From the NCBI GenBank assembly GCA_024281315.1, contig JAJSAE010000009.1, positions 1-41,320 on the forward strand: a stretch of DNA of 41,320 nucleotides, read 5' to 3'. A program made the position numbers and the translations under genes. The stretch is from an archaeon (GTDB lineage: Archaea; Thermoplasmatota; Thermoplasmata; JAJSAE01). Shown in pieces: positions 22,088 to 29,635 of the stretch. The stretch's first letter is position 1; each line of letters begins with the position of its first letter. Below the pieces are notes generated by a model. It did not search any database, was not told the origin of the DNA, and was given only the letters and a program-made list of their open reading frames with translations.

Positions 22088-23359
22088 ATGAAGACATCCA
22101 GAATATCGGGATTTTATAAGATGAGCCCTGAGGAGCGGCTCAGAATGGTTAAGGAGTTTTCCGGCCTGACGGATGAAGAGGCTGCGATTATAAGCCGGAC
22201 AGGGGCCCTTGAAATGGAGCAGGTGGATAGGATGATTGAGAATGTCATAGGCACCATGCCGGTCCCATTCGGCGTTGCCACCAATTTTATGATAAACGGG
22301 AAGGATTACCTGATTCCCATGGCCATAGAGGAGCCGAGCGTCGTTGCCGCCGCATCCAATGCCGCAAGAATGACAAGAGCCGCGGGCGGCTTCGTAACGA
22401 GCAGTACGGAGCCCATAATGATAGGCCAGATCCAACTTGTGGATGTTAAGGACCCTTTCGGGGCCAAGATGACCATACTTCAGCATAAGGAGGAGATAAT
22501 CTCCATGTGCAACGAGAAGGACCCGATTCTGATAAAACTTGGCGGCGGAGTCAGGGATATAGAGGTCCGCGTAATCGATACGATGAACGGGGCGATGGTG
22601 ATTACTCACCTGCTGGTAAACACTCTGGACGCAATGGGGGCCAATGCGGTCAATACCATGGCCGAGGCCGTCGCACCGTTCCTTGAGGAGGTAACAGGAG
22701 GGCGCGTATATCTCAGAATCATATCCAATCTTGCGGTTCTCAGGCTCGCCAGGGCAAAAGCAGTCTGGAAAAAGGAGGAAATTGGTGGTGAAGATGTGGT
22801 CGATGGCATCGTGGAAGCGTATGCATTCGCCGCCGCCGACCCGTTCAGAGCCACAACTCACAACAAGGGGATTATGAACGGCATAAGCGCAGTGGTTCTC
22901 GCCACAGGTAACGATACCAGGGCCGTGGAGGCAGGAGCCCACGCGTACGCCGCGTACATAAGCGACCACTATGGCCCGCTGACATCATGGGAGAAGAACG
23001 CCGATGGAGACCTTGTTGGCACCATAGAAATCCCTCTGGCCGTCGGGCTCATCGGAGGGGCAACGGCTGTTCATCCCACGGCAAAGGCGGCCGTGAGGAT
23101 TCTGGGGGTGAAAACAGCGAAGGAACTGGCGGAGATAATGGCATCTGTGGGCCTTGCCCAGAACTTCGGAGCGCTTAGAGCGCTGGCAACCGAGGGGATT
23201 CAGAGGGGGCACATGTCCCTTCATGCAAGGAATGTTGCTGTAATGGCCGGTGTTCCCAAAGATATGGTGGATGAAGTGGTTAAGAGAATGGTGGCTGAGC
23301 GCAAGGTGAGGATGGACAGAGCGAAGGATATACTTTCGGAGATTCAGAAAGGGAATTGA
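22088..23359 (+). CDS. hmgA: Class II hydroxymethylglutaryl-CoA reductase
   Basis: The enzyme interconverts HMG-CoA and mevalonate, the committed step of archaeal isoprenoid lipid synthesis. The 423-residue sequence has class II (bacterial-type) features: MPVPFGVATNFMINGKDYLI, EEPSVVAAASNAA with the catalytic Glu, DAMGANAVNT in the nucleotide-binding region, THNKGIMNGI with the catalytic Lys, GNDTRAVEAG with the catalytic Asp, and RGHMSLHARN with the C-terminal His. Class II reductases are known in Archaeoglobus and Thermoplasma relatives and are ascribed to transfer from bacteria. Here the reductive direction is implied by the phosphomevalonate dehydratase genes 7 kb downstream. The endonuclease III start follows the stop codon directly. 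Confidence 0.95.
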   Translation: MKTSRISGFYKMSPEERLRMVKEFSGLTDEEAAIISRTGALEMEQVDRMIENVIGTMPVPFGVATNFMINGKDYLIPMAIEEPSVVAAASNAARMTRAAGGFVTSSTEPIMIGQIQLVDVKDPFGAKMTILQHKEEIISMCNEKDPILIKLGGGVRDIEVRVIDTMNGAMVITHLLVNTLDAMGANAVNTMAEAVAPFLEEVTGGRVYLRIISNLAVLRLARAKAVWKKEEIGGEDVVDGIVEAYAFAAADPFRATTHNKGIMNGISAVVLATGNDTRAVEAGAHAYAAYISDHYGPLTSWEKNADGDLVGTIEIPLAVGLIGGATAVHPTAKAAVRILGVKTAKELAEIMASVGLAQNFGALRALATEGIQRGHMSLHARNVAVMAGVPKDMVDEVVKRMVAERKVRMDRAKDILSEIQKGN

Positions 23360-24043
23360 ATGGCTCTTTCACGGCAAAAAGCGGAAAAGATAATGGATGT
23401 TCTCATCGAGGGCAATGACGGGCGGTTCTGCGGTCTCAACTATGCGAATGTCTTTCAGCTGGCCGTTGCCACTATTCTGTCCGCACAGGCCACCGACGAG
23501 AGCGTCAATAGGATAACTCCCTTCCTTTTCTCCAAATACCCGGATGCTGAGAGTCTGGCCTCTGCCGATCTGGAGGATGTGAAGGGGATAATAAAGAGCA
23601 TCGGCCTTTACAACACCAAGGCGAAGAACATCATTGCAATGGCGAAACGGCTCGTGGAGGAGTATGGCGGAAAGGTGCCGGACACCATGAGCGAGCTGGT
23701 CAAACTCCCGGGAATCGGCAGAAAGACGGCCAATATTATCCTTACTGCGGGCTATGGGAAAGTGGAGGGGATTGCGGTGGACACTCATGTGTTCCGCATT
23801 TCAAGGAGGATGGGGCTTATCTCAGGGAACACCCCCGCAAGGGTCGAGCGGGAGCTTCTTGAACTTCTCCCGGAAAGGCAGTGGCCCTATGTCAACCACA
23901 TTCTAATAACCCACGGAAGGGAGCTCTGCACAGCAAGGAGGCCCATGTGTGGTGAGTGCCCTGTGGAGGACATGTGTGAGAAGAACTTCGAGCCGGAAAA
24001 GGAGGCTCGGAGCAGGAATGCCGGAAAAAGAAGGAATAAGTAA
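23360..24043 (+). CDS. nth: Endonuclease III, [4Fe-4S] DNA glycosylase/AP lyase
   Basis: A 227-residue base-excision-repair enzyme that removes oxidised pyrimidines and nicks abasic sites. The helix-hairpin-helix ELVKLPGIGRKTANIIL includes the catalytic lysine (GRKTA). The catalytic Asp is in GIAVDTHVFRI. The cluster cysteines follow the Cx6Cx2Cx5C pattern in CTARRPMCGECPVEDMC. The short basic tail (KEARSRNAGKRRNK) is not unusual. Its ATG follows the hmgA TGA without a gap, so the two share a transcript, an odd functional pairing. Confidence 0.95.
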   Translation: MALSRQKAEKIMDVLIEGNDGRFCGLNYANVFQLAVATILSAQATDESVNRITPFLFSKYPDAESLASADLEDVKGIIKSIGLYNTKAKNIIAMAKRLVEEYGGKVPDTMSELVKLPGIGRKTANIILTAGYGKVEGIAVDTHVFRISRRMGLISGNTPARVERELLELLPERQWPYVNHILITHGRELCTARRPMCGECPVEDMCEKNFEPEKEARSRNAGKRRNK

Positions 24044-24061
24044 AGGGTTTGTGTTTTTCGT

Positions 24062-25378
24062 TCAGTTCTTCCATTCCTTTCTTGCGGCCTCAATTTCCGG
24101 AAGCAGAATGGCCATTCCCTTATCTACATCCTCCTCGGCGAATGCAAGGTTCGGCCTCATTCTTATGCTGGTGAAACCGCTCTTCAGGGTCATGGCGCCC
24201 TTGGTGTAGGCTTCCTTCCAGACCTTATCCCTTATATCCTGTGTGGGCAGGGTGAATGCAATCCATCCGCCGGAGCCCCTTATGTTGCTCACGAAGTCAG
24301 GGGATGTTTCGTTAAGGAGAATCTTCTTTATCTTATCGCCTATTCTCTTGGAGTTGGCAATGAGGCCGTCTTTCTTTATCGTCCGTATGAACTGGGTGGA
24401 GCGAACCATATCAGAGAGTGTGCCGCCCCATGTGGAGTTGAGCCGGCTGGAGACATTGAAGACATTGTCCTTTATCTCGTCAATTCTGGTATTCGCCGCA
24501 ATGCCGCACTGCTGTGTCTTCTTTCCGAAGGAGAATATGTCGGGCCTGATGCCCCCGGTCAGATGGTCGGATGCCCACCATTCCCCTGTGCTCCAGCCTG
24601 TCTGAACCTCGTCGAATATGAGGAGGAATCCATGTTCGTCCGCCTTCTGTCGTATGAACTTGAAGAACGAGGGGCTGAAGTAGTTGTCTCCGCCCTCGCC
24701 CTGCACTGGCTCTACAATCATGGCCGCAATCCTGTAGTTGTACTTCTTTATTGATTCCTCTATCTCCGCCTTTGCCAGCTCCTCTTTGTCGTAGGTTACG
24801 GAGCCGTCCCTCTGGAATGTTGCGGCCGGGTTATGAACTCTGGGCCAGTCGAATTTGGAGAAGAACTTGTACTTGTTCGGGTCCGCAGTGTTGGTTAGAC
24901 TCATCGTGTAGCCGGTTCTGCCGTGGAAGGAGTTCTTCAGGTGCATTATCATGTCCCCCTGAATGACATCCTTTTCGGCATAGTTTTTCCTTGTCTTCCA
25001 ATCAAATGCGGTTTTAAGTGCATTCTCAACCGCGAGGCCACCGCCGTCTATGAAAAAGAGGTGCCTGAACCCGTCGGGGAGCACGCCCGAAAACTCGGCC
25101 ACGAACTCGGCGTAGTACTCGGGATATACATCCGAGAGGGCCCACCTTATGTTGGAGGCATTGAGCAGTTTCTTAACATAATCCGGTTCCTGCGTGGCCG
25201 GGTGATTGTAGCCTATCGTCAGACTGCCGAACTGGTTGTATCCCATATCCAGCATCGCTTTCCCAGTTCTCTTATCAACAAGCGTGGAACCGTGGCTCTT
25301 CTCAAGGTCCGGGACAATCTCAAAACCGTCAACCAGAACCCTGCTTTTTATTGTCGGAATAATCTCGTCAGCGTTCAT
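24062..25378 (-). CDS. lat: L-lysine 6-aminotransferase (lysine epsilon-aminotransferase)
   Basis: A PLP-dependent class III aminotransferase of about 438 residues that moves the epsilon-amino group of lysine to 2-oxoglutarate. The N-terminal block LDMGYNQFGSLTIGYNHP, the motif FFIDGGGLAVENALKTAFDW, EPVQGEGGDNYF and the PLP-lysine motif IFSFGKKTQQCG are those of the Lat subfamily rather than of acetylornithine or GABA aminotransferases. The product, aminoadipate semialdehyde/piperideine-6-carboxylate, leads to lysine breakdown or osmolytes; no partner dehydrogenase is adjacent. ATG 25378 lies about 27 nt from the TATA-like CATTATATAG (25401-25410), matching the leaderless spacing; ATG 25384 two codons upstream is possible. 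Confidence 0.9.
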   Translation of the reverse strand: MNADEIIPTIKSRVLVDGFEIVPDLEKSHGSTLVDKRTGKAMLDMGYNQFGSLTIGYNHPATQEPDYVKKLLNASNIRWALSDVYPEYYAEFVAEFSGVLPDGFRHLFFIDGGGLAVENALKTAFDWKTRKNYAEKDVIQGDMIMHLKNSFHGRTGYTMSLTNTADPNKYKFFSKFDWPRVHNPAATFQRDGSVTYDKEELAKAEIEESIKKYNYRIAAMIVEPVQGEGGDNYFSPSFFKFIRQKADEHGFLLIFDEVQTGWSTGEWWASDHLTGGIRPDIFSFGKKTQQCGIAANTRIDEIKDNVFNVSSRLNSTWGGTLSDMVRSTQFIRTIKKDGLIANSKRIGDKIKKILLNETSPDFVSNIRGSGGWIAFTLPTQDIRDKVWKEAYTKGAMTLKSGFTSIRMRPNLAFAEEDVDKGMAILLPEIEAARKEWKN

Positions 25379-25495
25379 GGTCATATGGAGAGGATGGCTC
25401 TATATAATGATTTCTCCGGAAAGGGATTGGTGCGGTTTTTCCCGCGTGTGCACAACCCCAGCGAAATTTTAAATATGAAAGGCCCACCCCCAATC

Positions 25496-25771
25496 ATGAA
25501 GGAGTGCGTCCGCGTATTCAAGGCCCTCAGCCACGAGACCCGGCTTAAAATCCTCTTCTATCTTCTGGATGGAGAGAGATGCGTTTGCGATATTGTAGAG
25601 CATGTCGGTAAGAGTCAGCCAACTGTTTCCAATCACCTATCCAGACTTCAGAAGGACGGAATTCTAACATCGAAACGGGAAGGGCAGTGGGTTTATTACG
25701 ATATTGCGGACAAGAGGGCGAGAGGAATAATAAAAACCTGCCGCTCCATTATCAGACAGGCACGGGAATAA
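25496..25771 (+). CDS. ArsR-family winged-helix regulator
   Basis: A 91-residue DNA-binding repressor-type protein. ECVRVFKALSHETRLKILFY is the typical ArsR opening. ERCVCDIVEHVGKSQPTVSNH is the recognition-helix region, with an ELCVC-like cysteine pair (CVC) that could bind a soft metal. QWVYYDI is the wing. The start at 25496 is chosen over ATG 25475 because TTTTAAAT (25467-25474) lies about 26 nt upstream. It is divergent from lat and codirectional with the acetate-family transporter 84 bp downstream; either could be its target. Confidence 0.88.
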   Translation: MKECVRVFKALSHETRLKILFYLLDGERCVCDIVEHVGKSQPTVSNHLSRLQKDGILTSKREGQWVYYDIADKRARGIIKTCRSIIRQARE

Positions 25772-25783
25772 GGAAACAAGAGA

Positions 25784-25855
25784 ATGTTTATATAATCCCT
25801 GCCCATTCCGGTGAAAAACCCGTGTGGGTAATCCAGAAAAACAGAGAGTGATACT
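25784..25855 (+). promoter_or_regulatory. Promoter and leader of the acetate-family transporter
   Basis: TATA-like GTTTATATAATCC (25787-25799) predicts a transcript start near 25820, leaving about 36 nt of leader with GAGAGTGAT just before the ATG. This gene therefore has a leader, unlike many neighbours. Confidence 0.45.
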
Positions 25856-26446
25856 ATGGAAGATGAGAAAACAACGGATATCATCGTTGCAAAACTGAAG
25901 GACACCACGGCCAACCCCGCCCCCCTCGGCCTCATGGGCTTCGGTATGACCACTGTCCTTCTGAATCTGCATAATGCCGGATTATTCGGCCTCGGAACAA
26001 TGATTCTGGCTATGGGCATATTTTATGGAGGCATTGCACAGCTGTTTGCCGGTTATATGGAATGGAAGAAGGGGAATACCTTCGGCATGACGGCATTCAC
26101 ATCCTACGGCCTCTTCTGGTTCAGCCTTGTGGGCCTCATAGTTTTCCCAACCCTCGGATGGGCTCCCGCGCCAACCGATACGGCCATGGGCTCCTATCTC
26201 GTTATGTGGGGCATATTTACCGGCGTTCTGTTCATCGCCACTCTGAAAATTAACAGGGCCCTGCAGCTGGTCTTTTCGTCTCTGACAATCCTGTTCTTCC
26301 TGCTGGCCGCCGAGCACTTCACCGGAATCTCTGCAATAGGCACGGCCGCGGGAATTGAGGGAATATTCTGCGGCTTCTCCGCCATATACGCAGGCCTTGC
26401 GCAGGTGATAAACGAGGTCTACGGCAGAGAAGTGGCCCCGCTGTAA
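25856..26446 (+). CDS. Acetate uptake transporter family (GPR1/FUN34/YaaH) membrane protein
   Basis: A 196-residue protein with six predicted membrane segments. The family motif [14 protein letters not shown] opens the first helix. Later segments include [20 protein letters not shown], followed by [20 protein letters not shown], the second family hallmark. SatP/YaaH relatives import acetate and succinate with protons or form channels. An acetate role fits a fermentative anaerobe but is inferred from family only. It is followed by an A/T-rich stretch and converges with the Lrp gene. Confidence 0.9.
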   Translation: MEDEKTTDIIVAKLKDTTANPAPLGLMGFGMTTVLLNLHNAGLFGLGTMILAMGIFYGGIAQLFAGYMEWKKGNTFGMTAFTSYGLFWFSLVGLIVFPTLGWAPAPTDTAMGSYLVMWGIFTGVLFIATLKINRALQLVFSSLTILFFLLAAEHFTGISAIGTAAGIEGIFCGFSAIYAGLAQVINEVYGREVAPL

Positions 26447-26468
26447 ACCATTAAACCCATTATTTTTA

Positions 26469-26933
26469 TTACTTCATCCTTTCCAGCAGTATGGCCGGGC
26501 AGATGTTCTTAACCCCTCTTATGGAGCCTATCCTTCTTGATATGAGCTCCGAGAGTTCTATTCCGTCCTTTGTCCATATCTCGGCCATTATCATGTGATC
26601 TCCGGTTGATGTGGAAACCGTGCGCACCTGCGGGAGTTTCGACAGTTCTCTGGCCGCATCGAGAAATCTGGCCGGCTCCACATCGAGGCCGAGAATGGTA
26701 ACGGTTCCGTAGCCCCTCTTACCGGGGTCGGTTATTACGGTATACTGTTTTATAACCCCGCTCTTCTCCATCCTATCCACTCGTTTTCTCACGGTGGACT
26801 CGCTGACTCCGAGTTCTTTTGCGATTTCCGTATAGGGCGTTCTTGCATCCAGTTCCAGTATTTCGAGTATCTGCCGGTCTTTTTCGTCAATCATTACAAT
26901 CATCTCTTTGCGATATTCGTCAAGTATCGGCAT
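26469..26933 (-). CDS. Lrp/AsnC-family transcriptional regulator
   Basis: A 154-residue regulator. The N-terminal helix-turn-helix [20 protein letters not shown]...[20 protein letters not shown] is followed by the RAM ligand-binding domain ([20 protein letters not shown] ... [14 protein letters not shown]). Such proteins form octamers and usually sense amino acids. TTATAC read on the minus strand (about 26960-26965) lies 27 nt before ATG 26933; the inner ATG at MIDEKDRQ is an alternative start. The promoter is back-to-back with that of the oxygen-defence operon, so this protein may control itself and that operon. The actual ligand is not visible. Confidence 0.9.
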   Translation of the reverse strand: MPILDEYRKEMIVMIDEKDRQILEILELDARTPYTEIAKELGVSESTVRKRVDRMEKSGVIKQYTVITDPGKRGYGTVTILGLDVEPARFLDAARELSKLPQVRTVSTSTGDHMIMAEIWTKDGIELSELISRRIGSIRGVKNICPAILLERMK

Positions 26934-27006
26934 ATTATTTCCGATATCCTTCCGAAAGGTATAAGTACTTCGTACTATATATGCTTTTTGTCGTCAAGAC
27001 GGAGGT
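26934..27006. promoter_or_regulatory. Divergent promoters of the Lrp gene and the oxygen-defence operon
   Basis: CTTATACC on the minus strand (26959-26966) and CTATATATGC on the plus strand (26975-26984) are TATA-like boxes only a few bases apart. GTATAAGTACTTCGTACTATAT between them contains the palindrome AAGTACTTCGTACT-like core AGTACTTCGTACT, a candidate operator that would affect both directions. GGAGGT (27001-27006) abuts the first gene. Confidence 0.5.
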
Positions 27007-27210
27007 ATGAAAATGGAATTAAGCGATACGGAAAAAAAGGTTCTGGATGCTATGAAAGCTTCCGGAAAGCCCTTGAAAACCAAAGAAATAGCGGAACTGG
27101 CCGGGATAGATGATAAAGAAACCGCAAAGTTAATAAAGAAGTTAAAGAATAAAGACCTGATAGATTCACCAAAGAGGTGTTACTATAAACCCCTTGAAAA
27201 TAAGATATAA
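27007..27210 (+). CDS. Small winged-helix DNA-binding protein
   Basis: A 67-residue protein that is little more than a helix-turn-helix: LSDTEKKVLDAMKASGKPLK, then TKEIAELAGIDDKETAKLIK, and a short wing ending SPKRCYYKP. It resembles small archaeal MarR/ArsR-like transcription factors. ATG 27007 fits leaderless spacing from the TATA box. ATG 27013, six bases behind GGAGGT, fits a Shine-Dalgarno start, and the sequence does not decide between them. It heads the operon of ferritin-like, rubrerythrin and superoxide reductase genes (17 bp to the next start) and is the natural candidate for its local regulator, possibly through the single cysteine in the wing. Confidence 0.75.
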   Translation: MKMELSDTEKKVLDAMKASGKPLKTKEIAELAGIDDKETAKLIKKLKNKDLIDSPKRCYYKPLENKI

Positions 27211-27227
27211 ATGTAGGAGGAAATAAA

Positions 27228-27713
27228 ATGGGAACAAAAGGAAGAGAAATCGTAGGAGAAAGAGCGGATGAGGTCATTGACCTTCTGAACAGAGCACTGG
27301 CGGACGAATGGCTGGCCTACTACCAGTATTGGATAGGTTCCAAGATTGTCGTAGGGCCGATGAAAGGCGAGGTGATGGCGGAGCTAATGGAGCACGCAGC
27401 CGACGAACTGAGACATGCGGACCTTCTGGTGGCAAGAATAATGCAGCTGGGAGGAACGCCCATACTCCGGCCCGAAGACTGGTACAAGCTCACGAACTGC
27501 GGATATGAAGTGCCGAATGACCCGCAGGTCAGGAAGATACTGGCGCAGAACATAAAAGGGGAGCAGTGCGCCATAAATGTCTATAACAAACTGCTGGCAC
27601 TTACAGGGGATTTCGATCCCATAACGAACGAGATGGTTCTCGGAATACTTACCGATGAGGTTGAGCACGAGGATGACCTTCAGGCCCTTGTGGAAGACCT
27701 TGAGAACATATAA
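27228..27713 (+). CDS. Ferritin-like (Dps-like, DPSL/thioferritin type) protein
   Basis: A 161-residue four-helix ferritin-fold protein. Di-iron ligands are recognisable as ALADEWLAYYQY (Glu), EHAADELRHADLL (ExxxH) and LTDEVEHEDDLQ (ExxH). Two cysteines (TNCGYEV and GEQCAINV) lie in the region where archaeal DPSL proteins carry a conserved cysteine pair near the ferroxidase centre. Such shells oxidise ferrous iron with peroxide and store it, protecting DNA. GGAGGAAAT precedes the ATG. It sits between the HTH and rubrerythrin genes in one operon. The DPSL subclass is inferred from the cysteines; the ferritin-like fold is firm. Confidence 0.88.
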   Translation: MGTKGREIVGERADEVIDLLNRALADEWLAYYQYWIGSKIVVGPMKGEVMAELMEHAADELRHADLLVARIMQLGGTPILRPEDWYKLTNCGYEVPNDPQVRKILAQNIKGEQCAINVYNKLLALTGDFDPITNEMVLGILTDEVEHEDDLQALVEDLENI

Positions 27714-27725
27714 GAGGCTGATAGA

Positions 27726-28229
27726 ATGAGGAAGATGACGGAGAAGTCCATTCAGGAGGCCTTTGCCGGCGAGTCCATGGCACACATGAAATACCTGATA
27801 TTCGCGGATGTGGCCGAAAAGGAGGGGAAGAAGAACATAGCCCGCCTCTTCAGGGCCATAGCGTATGCCGAAAAGGTTCACGCAACCAATCACGCCCGCC
27901 TTCTGGGATACATCGGAAAGACGGAGGAAAACCTTCAGACCGGTATTACCGGCGAGGGCTTCGAAATAGAGGAGATGTATCCTGCCTACGCGGCCATTGC
28001 GAAGCTTCAGGGTGAAAAGGGGGCCGAGAGGGCCATACACTACGCCGAAGAAGCGGAGGCAATCCATAAGGATATGTACCAGCAGGCGAAAGAGATTGTG
28101 GAAAAAGGGGAGGATATGGACGAAGATGATGTATATGTCTGCCCTGTCTGCGGATATACGCACCGCGGAAAGCCCCCGGAGAAGTGCCCTGTTTGCAGCG
28201 TCCCTTCAGATAAGTTCGAAAAATTCTGA
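27726..28229 (+). CDS. rbr: Rubrerythrin
   Basis: A 167-residue peroxidase of anaerobes that reduces hydrogen peroxide with electrons from rubredoxin. The N-terminal di-iron four-helix domain opens with EKSIQEAFAGESMAHMKYLI and contains ARLFRAIAYAEKVHATNH. The C-terminal rubredoxin-like domain has two CxxC knuckles (YVCPVCGYTH and EKCPVCSVPSDKF). Length and order match classical rubrerythrin. It lies 12 bp after the ferritin-like gene and 19 bp before superoxide reductase, so peroxide made by the latter can be removed at once. Confidence 0.93.
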   Translation: MRKMTEKSIQEAFAGESMAHMKYLIFADVAEKEGKKNIARLFRAIAYAEKVHATNHARLLGYIGKTEENLQTGITGEGFEIEEMYPAYAAIAKLQGEKGAERAIHYAEEAEAIHKDMYQQAKEIVEKGEDMDEDDVYVCPVCGYTHRGKPPEKCPVCSVPSDKFEKF

Positions 28230-28248
28230 GAATTCGGGAGGCGGTGAG

Positions 28249-28602
28249 ATGATAAAAGAAACCATAAGCAGCGGCGATTGGAAGGGCGAGAAGCATGTTC
28301 CTGTCATAGAGATAGCGGACAAAAAAGAAGGAATGGTTAAAGTGGAGATAAGTGTTGGGAAGGAGATAAAACATCCGAACACCCTTGAGCATCACATATC
28401 ATGGGTAGAGCTCTACTTTACGCCGGAAGGAGAACGATTCCCGAAGATGGTGGGGAGGGCGGCCTTCTGCGGCCACGGAGACATGATAACCGAGCCTGTG
28501 GCGGCGTTCAGGTTCTCTCCCGGAAAGAGCGGAAAACTGCACGCGCTATCCTTCTGCAACATACACGGCCTGTGGGAGAGCGATTACGAGTTAAAGCTTT
28601 GA
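28249..28602 (+). CDS. Superoxide reductase (neelaredoxin, class II)
   Basis: A 117-residue iron protein that reduces superoxide to hydrogen peroxide without releasing oxygen. Ligands of the Fe(His)4Cys site are visible: GEKHVPVIE (His, preceded by the flexible Glu), HPNTLEHHISWVELY (two His) and SFCNIHGLW (Cys and His). There is no N-terminal desulforedoxin domain, hence class II. The start at 28249 follows GGAGGCGGTGAG; upstream open frame belongs to the shadow of rubrerythrin. It is the last gene of the oxygen-defence operon. Confidence 0.93.
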   Translation: MIKETISSGDWKGEKHVPVIEIADKKEGMVKVEISVGKEIKHPNTLEHHISWVELYFTPEGERFPKMVGRAAFCGHGDMITEPVAAFRFSPGKSGKLHALSFCNIHGLWESDYELKL

Positions 28603-28820
28603 ATAGAATATGGGTAGTAATCGCAGAATAAATACCGGGAACAGGGCAAAAACCACGCATGGCAGAAGAAACTCCCGGAACACACCATGCCATAAAGCAG
28701 TAGGTCATGGAAAAGGTAGAAATGGAGTGTTGCAACCTGTGGGTCTGCCATAAAAGCCTTTAAACCCCTTCTTTATTTTCTATTCACAATCCTTTAATAC
28801 CATCGTTGCATCCCTTATCT
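28603..28820. promoter_or_regulatory. Gene-free spacer with a leaderless promoter at its end
   Basis: No convincing gene is seen. CTTTAATACC (28791-28800) is a TATA-like box about 26 nt before ATG 28821 of the deaminase-fold gene. A frame of 14 codons (MAEETPGTHHAIKQ, from about 28659) is too short to call. A structured RNA cannot be excluded but none is recognised. Confidence 0.35.
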
Positions 28821-29303
28821 ATGGAAAGACCTACATGGGACGAATACTTCATGGAGATGACGCGTATAATTGCCAGAAGGTCCACATGCCTCAAGGCCAG
28901 AATGGGCGCGGTTCTCGTGAAAGGCCAGCGCCTGCTGACATCCGGCTACTTTGGGCCGCCAAAGGGAATGAAACACTGCGAGGAAACAGGGTGCGTCCGC
29001 GATGAGATGAATCTACCGGACGGCGTTCGGGTTGAGGTGTGCAGGGGCGTTACCGCCATCCAGAACGCAATCATTCAGGGGGCTATTTTCGGCATAAGCA
29101 TTGAGGGCTCCACGCTTTATACAACACATCCGCCTTGCAACATATCGGCCCAGATGCTGGTGAATGCGGGAATACGGAGAATAGTAATAGAAAGAGGGTA
29201 TCCGGACGGTCTTGCCCTCAAAGCACTGGTGTATGCGGAGATTGAGATTGATGCCAGAGCAGCGGACGCAGAGCACGGCAGCCCGATGATTGAAAGGGTA
29301 TAA
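28821..29303 (+). CDS. dCMP deaminase-fold protein lacking the catalytic residues
   Basis: A 160-residue protein closely resembling archaeal deoxycytidylate deaminases: RPTWDEYFMEMTRIIARRST, HCEETGC, AIQNAIIQGAIFGISIEGST. In the family the active site reads C-R-x-x-H-A-E-Q-N and P-C-x-x-C. Here it reads CRGVTAIQN (Thr78 for the zinc His, Ile80 for the catalytic Glu) and PPCNIS (Ser109 for the second zinc Cys), leaving only Cys106. Deamination of dCMP to dUMP should therefore be impossible. The frame is intact and the surrounding fold is well kept, so it is probably a selected pseudoenzyme (nucleotide sensor or subunit partner) rather than a decaying gene. ATG 28821 is preferred to TTG 28806 because of the TATA spacing. 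Confidence 0.85.
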   Translation: MERPTWDEYFMEMTRIIARRSTCLKARMGAVLVKGQRLLTSGYFGPPKGMKHCEETGCVRDEMNLPDGVRVEVCRGVTAIQNAIIQGAIFGISIEGSTLYTTHPPCNISAQMLVNAGIRRIVIERGYPDGLALKALVYAEIEIDARAADAEHGSPMIERV

Positions 29304-29320
29304 AGGGAACAGGTGATTTC

Positions 29321-29623
29321 ATGGTCATAGCGCAGGTGGTTGTCAGCGTCCTCGGCGAGGGAACAAGCGTCAGCAGGTATGTCAGAATTGCCCTTAAGAG
29401 CATGGAAGAGGGCGGCGTGAAGGTTACGCCCGGCCCCATGTCCACGGTAATTGAGGCGGAAACGGTGGAGGAGATACTTGAAGCGGTGAAGCGTGCTCAT
29501 CTGGCAGTTGCGGAGACCGGAGCAAAGAGAATAATAACCGAGCTTAAAATAGACGACCGCAGGGATAAGAAGGCCACGGCGGAGACGAAGTTGAAGGCGC
29601 TGGAAAGGTTCGAAGCGGATTGA
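29321..29623 (+). CDS. MTH1187-family (DUF77) thiamine-binding protein
   Basis: A 100-residue ferredoxin-like-fold protein. The opening VIAQVVVSVLGEGTSVSRYV and the later KVTPGPMSTVIEA match the MTH1187/YkoF-like family, members of which bind thiamine or related pyrimidines. ETGAKRIITELKIDDRRDKK is the usual end. It lies 17 bp after the deaminase-fold gene and 12 bp before the EamA transporter. The three may form one transcript, and the transporter could move a metabolite bound by this protein, but that link is speculative. Confidence 0.85.
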   Translation: MVIAQVVVSVLGEGTSVSRYVRIALKSMEEGGVKVTPGPMSTVIEAETVEEILEAVKRAHLAVAETGAKRIITELKIDDRRDKKATAETKLKALERFEAD

Positions 29624-29635
29624 AGAAGGTGTCCA

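Noticed and set aside
24923-25495. Upstream extension of the ArsR gene to a 282-codon ORF
   Set aside because: The extension is antisense to lat and crosses the divergent promoter. The ArsR domain is complete from 25496.
28806-28820. TTG start for the deaminase-fold gene
   Set aside because: ATG 28821 sits at the leaderless distance from the TATA-like box and begins the conserved RPTWDEYF block.
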